A stretch of DNA of 64,000 bases from CAVSUR01 sp963731285. GTDB taxonomy: Bacteria; Actinomycetota; Actinomycetes; Streptosporangiales; Streptosporangiaceae. A program made the position numbers and the translations under genes. Below are positions 60,308-64,000 of this stretch, piece after piece; position 1 is the first letter of the stretch; each line of letters opens with the position of its first letter. Below the pieces are notes generated by a model. It searched no databases. It was given only the letters and a program-made list of their open reading frames with translations, and was not told where the DNA came from. Location: positions 1 to 64,000 of the forward strand of contig CAVSUR010000009.1 of NCBI GenBank assembly GCA_963731285.1. Direction: 5' to 3'.

Positions 60308-60530
60308 GATGACCCTCACAGACGTCGGAGACCGCGCGGGATCAGCACCTGCCAACTCTCGACCTTGAAGACCAGCAAGGTACGTGCGGTTCGCTTCGCC
60401 GCCCTCGCCGTCATTTGCCGAACTGGATTGCCCGTCCGGGACCTCCTCACGTGGAACCCGGGACGCCGAACCTCGCGGTCCCGCGCCAAACTCGAGCGCG
60501 GACGACAACGCGCCCGACGCTTGACGGCGG
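60308..60530 (+). pseudogene. Decayed duplicate of the YozG-like HTH gene
   Basis: MTLTDVGDRAG, then in another frame LKTSKVRAVRFAALAVICR and PVRDLLTWNPG match the intact gene 300 bases upstream. It is disrupted by frameshifts and a stop. Confidence 0.7.
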
Positions 60531-60558
60531 TCCGCCGAAGTGTTTATCGTTTATCAAT

Positions 60559-61029
60559 ATGGATCAGGAGTTCGGCGGTGAGGCTAGACCGTCGCCCGTG
60601 GACGCGTCTGGCGCCGTTCCGTTCCGGGCCGCAACCGAAGGCGAGCTGGACGACGCGTCGGGCAGGCGCCGGCTCCTTGCAGCCTCTGACCAGCGTCGAA
60701 TGTTCCCTCACGGTGGGGTCTTCGAGCTCGAAACACAAGGCATCATCCTCCACGGCTGGAGAACACTGGAGCGGCAACGGGTGACCGGTGTGGAACTCAC
60801 CTTCACCCCTTCGTACTCCCGCTGGCTCGGAGCCGGAGTCCGAGGCAACTCAGCAAGCCTTGGCATCTTCGGAAGCCTCGGGAAGCCCCTCATAGTCAGG
60901 CTGGCCGGTGAGCAACCGGTGTATCTCCTGCTGGACTTCAATTGGTCCTGGGGGACCAGCCAGAACCGCAAATGGTATCCGAGGCTCGCCGCGTGGTTTG
61001 CAGCCGGCACGCCAGGTCCTCGGGAATGA
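60559..61029 (+). CDS. Hypothetical protein with PH-like beta-rich domain
   Basis: A 156-residue protein. The C-terminal 100 residues (GGVFELETQGIILHGWRTLE, IFGSLGKPLIVRLAGEQPV) look like a small beta barrel, perhaps PH-like. The start codon follows an AT-rich stretch (TTTATCGTTTATCAAT) with no clear ribosome-binding site, so it may be leaderless. Function unknown. Confidence 0.5.
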   Translation: MDQEFGGEARPSPVDASGAVPFRAATEGELDDASGRRRLLAASDQRRMFPHGGVFELETQGIILHGWRTLERQRVTGVELTFTPSYSRWLGAGVRGNSASLGIFGSLGKPLIVRLAGEQPVYLLLDFNWSWGTSQNRKWYPRLAAWFAAGTPGPRE

Positions 61030-61077
61030 CGCCCCTGAGTAACCCTCGCAGGCGACGCGAGGAGAGTTGAGTCGACG

Positions 61078-61644
61078 ATGACGAGCGCGGTGCTCGAACT
61101 GATCCTCTTCAGCCTCCCTTCGGCGTTCTATGCACGAGCGCTTCGCCGTCATGGCAGCACTTCCACCGAGGCTCGAAGCGCCGTTGGCTGGCGCCTTGGA
61201 GACCGAGGGACCTATGGCCTTGCCATCGCAGTGAGCGCCGTCCTGCTTCCCATCACCTACCTGGCACTCCGCGCCATACCGACTGGGTCCACCCACACGC
61301 CCTCCAACCTTCACGCCACCTACGGCCGTGCAACGACGGTCGGAGGCTACGTTGCCATTGCGCTGCTGGCCGTCGCTGAGGAGATCCTCTTCCGCGGCCT
61401 GCTGGGTGGGATCTTCATGCGGCGGTATGGCTTTGCAACCGGAAACGTGCTCCAGGCGCTTCTCTTCCTTGCGCCTCACTTCCTCCTCCTGCTCGTCAGC
61501 GCGGCATTCTGGCCTCTCTTGCCGGTCCAGCTCGCGGCGGGGTGGTTGCTTGGCTGGCTGCGCTGGAGGTCAGCCAGCATCGGCCCGAGCTCACTCGCTC
61601 ACATCGCCGCCAACATCCTGGCACCGCTGCTGCTCACGCTCTGA
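61078..61644 (+). CDS. CPBP-family intramembrane metalloprotease
   Basis: A 188-residue protein with six hydrophobic segments. The Rce1/CPBP motif EEILFRG supplies the two catalytic Glu residues and Arg; the later His-containing motifs are LAPHFLLLL and SLAHIAANI. Such proteins cleave membrane peptides or protect bacteriocin producers. Not clearly linked to a peptide gene here. ATG 61078 starts right after GAGTCGACG. Confidence 0.8.
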   Translation: MTSAVLELILFSLPSAFYARALRRHGSTSTEARSAVGWRLGDRGTYGLAIAVSAVLLPITYLALRAIPTGSTHTPSNLHATYGRATTVGGYVAIALLAVAEEILFRGLLGGIFMRRYGFATGNVLQALLFLAPHFLLLLVSAAFWPLLPVQLAAGWLLGWLRWRSASIGPSSLAHIAANILAPLLLTL

Positions 61645-62410
61645 GATGATCGAATGGCCGCGCTCTGAAAGCCGCAGCCGCCCAGGCGATGTCCCCTGTC
61701 CCGGAAATCGTCAGGCGTCACCTGGATGTGGCTGGCCTTCGGTCGATCATCAGCTGTCCAGGCCAGCTTCGCCGTGACTTCGGTCTTACCCGCGCTCAGC
61801 GCTTCATGGCTTGCCGGAGGTTGAGGATGATGATGGCAGCGGCCGGAACGGCGTCATGGAGAGCGGCCACCGCTCTGGCCGGGCGGCCGACGATAATCCC
61901 CTGGCCACGAGTTCACACCGAGGAGGTCGCGAGTCACCGGCCCGCTCGCATCGTGTGGACCGCCAGCAGCATCGAGGGGTCCCACGGCGCGCGGCGTGTC
62001 GCACATGTGCCACAGCAACTCGCCAATGGTGCTCGCTCACGGCGACTCGCGTACCGCCAAAACGGCCGCTGACCTGGCTACTAGCAGGTTTCCAGCGAGG
62101 ACCAGATCCTCACAGGCAAGGAGTCAACCGGACTGGGGGCAGTCCCCATCGGGATCATGTGGCCTCGTCTGGCATCCGCCGGCACGACACGCCGCGACTC
62201 CGGCGAGACCGGTACCGCCTGGACGCCGACTCGGGGCAGGTGTCCAGCACCGGGCAGGCTCGCGCCGGCCGGGACCTCGCGCATGCCCCGAGCGCTGAGT
62301 GCGCCCCTACGGGCCCTGGTCAGCAGTTCGCTGACCTCGACGGTCGAACTGGCTCCAGCCCGGCCAGCCACCTCTTGATTTTGCGTCATAAAGTTCATGG
62401 GCTCAGACCC
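61645..62410. other. No supported gene
   Basis: About 770 bases with open frames on both strands but none with protein-like composition or recognisable motifs. It may hold decayed sequence. Confidence 0.5.
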
Positions 62411-62455
62411 TTGACTCTATGCCATAAAGCAGAGTCTACTCTATGGCATAGAGTC
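62411..62455 (+). promoter_or_regulatory. Promoter with large inverted repeat
   Basis: GACTCTATGCCATA (62413-62426) and its exact complement TATGGCATAGAGTC (62442-62455) have 14-bp arms and a 15-bp spacer. They overlap a -35 (TTGACT, 62411) and a possible -10 (TCTACT, 62435). GTG of the next gene is 17 bases on. Confidence 0.75.
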
Positions 62456-62471
62456 GATGAGGGGAGACACC

Positions 62472-63104
62472 GTGAACCACACATCTGACACCACGGCCGC
62501 CGGCAACGGCGGCACCCTCGGCCCCGAGCAGGCCGCTGCGCTGCTGGACCAGACCACCCAGCAGGCCCGCCGCAAGTTTCAGCCCTCGCCGCCGTGGCTG
62601 CTGGTGACCAGGGCGGTCATGGTCCTGGCCGCCCTCGGCGCGATCTGGCTCTCGGTGCGCGGACAGCACCCCTACCGGGGCCCGACTGCCGCGGACATCC
62701 CCGTCCTGGTTGCGTTCATTGTCGTCAACTTCGCCGCAACGGTCGCTGTCCGCGGGCACGCGACCGCCGGGGTAAGCGGGCGATCCCGGTTTAGTCAGGG
62801 CGAGATCACCGTGCTGGTGCTGGCCATTGTCGCCGCGGTCGTGGCCATGGCGGGGCTGGGTGCCGCCGGGGTGGACTTCGCCACGTACCCTACCTCGGTG
62901 CTGGTAATCCCCGGCCTGGCCTGGACGGTCCTCATGGCGGCACGGGCAAACTGGCGCGGGCTCGCTACCGGCCTCGCGATCGTCGTCATCGGCATCGTGG
63001 GCGCGTTCGCCGGGCCGGCCGGGGCGTGGGCGGTCGCAGCCGTGGGCCTGTGTGTCATGCTCCTGGGCAGCGCCGCCGCCATCGCCTGGCAGCAGCGCGC
63101 ATGA
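62472..63104 (+). CDS. Membrane protein at the head of a winged-helix operon
   Basis: A 210-residue protein with a hydrophilic start (about 40 residues, EQAAALLDQTTQQARRKFQP) followed by five hydrophobic segments (LLVTRAVMVLAALGAIWLSV, IPVLVAFIVVNFAATVAV, VLVLAIVAAVVAMAGLGAA, GLAIVVIGIVGAFAGPAGAW). GTG 62472 follows GAGGGGAG at good distance; an ATG 15 bases upstream is less well placed. Ten bases separate it from the first winged-helix gene. Confidence 0.75.
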   Translation: MNHTSDTTAAGNGGTLGPEQAAALLDQTTQQARRKFQPSPPWLLVTRAVMVLAALGAIWLSVRGQHPYRGPTAADIPVLVAFIVVNFAATVAVRGHATAGVSGRSRFSQGEITVLVLAIVAAVVAMAGLGAAGVDFATYPTSVLVIPGLAWTVLMAARANWRGLATGLAIVVIGIVGAFAGPAGAWAVAAVGLCVMLLGSAAAIAWQQRA

Positions 63105-63113
63105 CGGGGTGGC

Positions 63114-63413
63114 ATGAACAACGACGGACTTGACCCGCTGATCCACGTCCCTACCCGGCTGAAGATCGTCGCGACGCTCGCGGCACTGCCCGACGGCGAC
63201 GGGCTGTCCTTCACCCGGCTGCAGGACATGCTTGAGCTGACACCCGGCAACCTGATCATCCAGCTGCGCAAGCTCGAAGAAGCCGGCTACCTCAGCAGCG
63301 AGAAGACCAGGAACGGGTCCGCACAGAAAACCACGGTGACCCTGACCCGCCAGGGCCGGGCGGCACTTGGCACCTACACCCAGGCGCTGCGCGACCTGCT
63401 CGGCGGCCTGTAA
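63114..63413 (+). CDS. Winged-helix transcriptional regulator (HTH_27/PadR-like)
   Basis: A 99-residue protein. LDPLIHVPTRLKIVATLAAL, then LTPGNLIIQLRKLEEAGYLS and a basic wing KTRNGSAQKTTVTLT. It is a paralogue of the next gene. It probably binds the 14-bp inverted repeat at the operon promoter, alone or as a heterodimer with the second copy. Intact. Confidence 0.85.
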   Translation: MNNDGLDPLIHVPTRLKIVATLAALPDGDGLSFTRLQDMLELTPGNLIIQLRKLEEAGYLSSEKTRNGSAQKTTVTLTRQGRAALGTYTQALRDLLGGL

Positions 63414-63431
63414 ACGGAGGCACGGCCGACC

Positions 63432-64000
63432 ATGAGCACCAGCGCACTTGACCCGCAGATCCACGACCCCGATCGGCTGCGCGTCGTCGCGACCCTCGCG
63501 GCACTGCCCGGCGGCGACACGCTCTCCGTCACCCGGCTGCAGGGCATGCTCGGGCTCACACCCGGCAGCCTGATAACCCGTCTGCGGGAGCTGGACCACG
63601 CCGGGTACGTGCGGACGGAAAAGACCGGCGGCGACAGAGCCCGGGCCACCGTCGCGCTCACCTGCGACGGCCGGGCCGCGCTGGATCACTACGCCGCCGT
63701 GCTGCGGCAGCTGCCCCGGGTGACCAGGGAGGATCATCAGCCACCAGCACCCCACGTGCGCGCTGGCCATGCTGACCGGGACGCGGCTGCCGCGGCCCTG
63801 GGCGAGCACTTCGCGCAAGGCAGGCTGACACTCGATGAACTGAACGCGCGCCTCGATGCCGCGTTGACTGCTACCACGCACGGCGAGCTATCCCAGGCCG
63901 CCTGGGATCAGCCGGACCTGACGGTGCAGCCAGCCCGGGTCAGCCCTGGCCAGACACCCGTGCCAGGACAGACTCCGTGTGCGCAGGTTCGGGGCAATGC
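63432..64000 (+). CDS. Winged-helix regulator fused to a DUF1707 domain, continues past the window
   Basis: The open frame runs to the right edge (at least 189 residues). Residues 1-95 match the preceding gene (LDPQIHDPDRLRVVATLAAL, LTPGSLITRLRELDHAGYV). Residues about 120-160 (ADRDAAAAALGEHFAQGRLT, LDELNARLDAAL) form a DUF1707 module, a short helical domain common in actinobacterial membrane proteins. ATG 63432 follows GGAGG. Transcription with the two upstream genes is likely. Confidence 0.8.
   Translation, partial: MSTSALDPQIHDPDRLRVVATLAALPGGDTLSVTRLQGMLGLTPGSLITRLRELDHAGYVRTEKTGGDRARATVALTCDGRAALDHYAAVLRQLPRVTREDHQPPAPHVRAGHADRDAAAAALGEHFAQGRLTLDELNARLDAALTATTHGELSQAAWDQPDLTVQPARVSPGQTPVPGQTPCAQVRGN

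Noticed and set aside
61645..62410. Degraded transposase
   Set aside because: No terminal repeats, DDE motifs or IS-like peptide could be identified on either strand.

Overview
The window is high-GC DNA from an actinobacterium, probably a filamentous, soil-type one; the genus cannot be fixed from this sequence. The evidence is the codon use, the GTG starts, a pSAM2-like integrative conjugative element (AICE), a paired ECF42-type sigma factor and DGPF (YCII) protein, the treY-treZ-glgX trehalose/glycogen genes, and several Actinobacteria-typical families (DUF2975, DUF998, DUF1707).

Region 1 (1 to about 11.4 kb) is an AICE running leftward: spd-like small genes, traSA (FtsK-type DNA pump), a small zinc-ribbon gene, repSA, xis and int, joined mostly by 4-base ATGA/GTGA overlaps. 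Its core is damaged: int has a frameshift, repSA an in-frame amber codon and traSA several frameshifts. Cargo follows: an HTH protein with a PP2C phosphatase, then a visibly AT-richer pair (soluble 281-residue protein plus four-helix membrane protein) and a PD-(D/E)XK-like protein, all plausible conflict genes.

Region 2 (11.3-22.3 kb) is an integration graveyard. It holds up to ten partial tRNA 3' halves, running from the anticodon loop towards the 3' end, that resemble four isoacceptors (Ile-GAU, Arg-ACG, Pro-CGG, Thr-CGU). No intact tRNA gene was seen. Around them lie integrase arm-site-like repeats, two integrase remnants and a 302-bp IS481-derived element sitting inside one tRNA-Arg scar. 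Ordinary genes lie between the scars: ECF sigma factor with a membrane partner, secreted S33 peptidase, HIT protein, SnoaL-like protein, MOSC protein and DinB-like protein.

Region 3 (22.3-40.9 kb) is mixed chromosome. It has a DUF998 protein, a molybdopterin-binding (Mop) regulator, a cold-shock-like protein, a three-gene operon (acyltransferase-SGNH, M15-like peptidase, asparagine synthase) that may act on the cell wall, a fluoride exporter operon (crcB-DUF190-crcB), COG4315 lipoproteins, GNAT acetyltransferases and a YCII/ECF42 pair.

Region 4 (41-64 kb) holds a wrecked molybdenum hydroxylase operon, a second ECF42/YCII pair, a MarR-controlled drug-type ABC exporter with a divergent short-chain dehydrogenase, a metallophosphatase, the treY-treZ-glgX operon, small HTH/membrane-protein modules with clear palindromic operators, a CPBP protease, and a three-gene unit with two winged-helix paralogues that runs off the right edge.

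Many coding regions carry single-base frameshifts, some in G or C runs, and several have lost internal segments. The first pattern looks at least partly like sequencing or assembly indels; the second looks like real decay.
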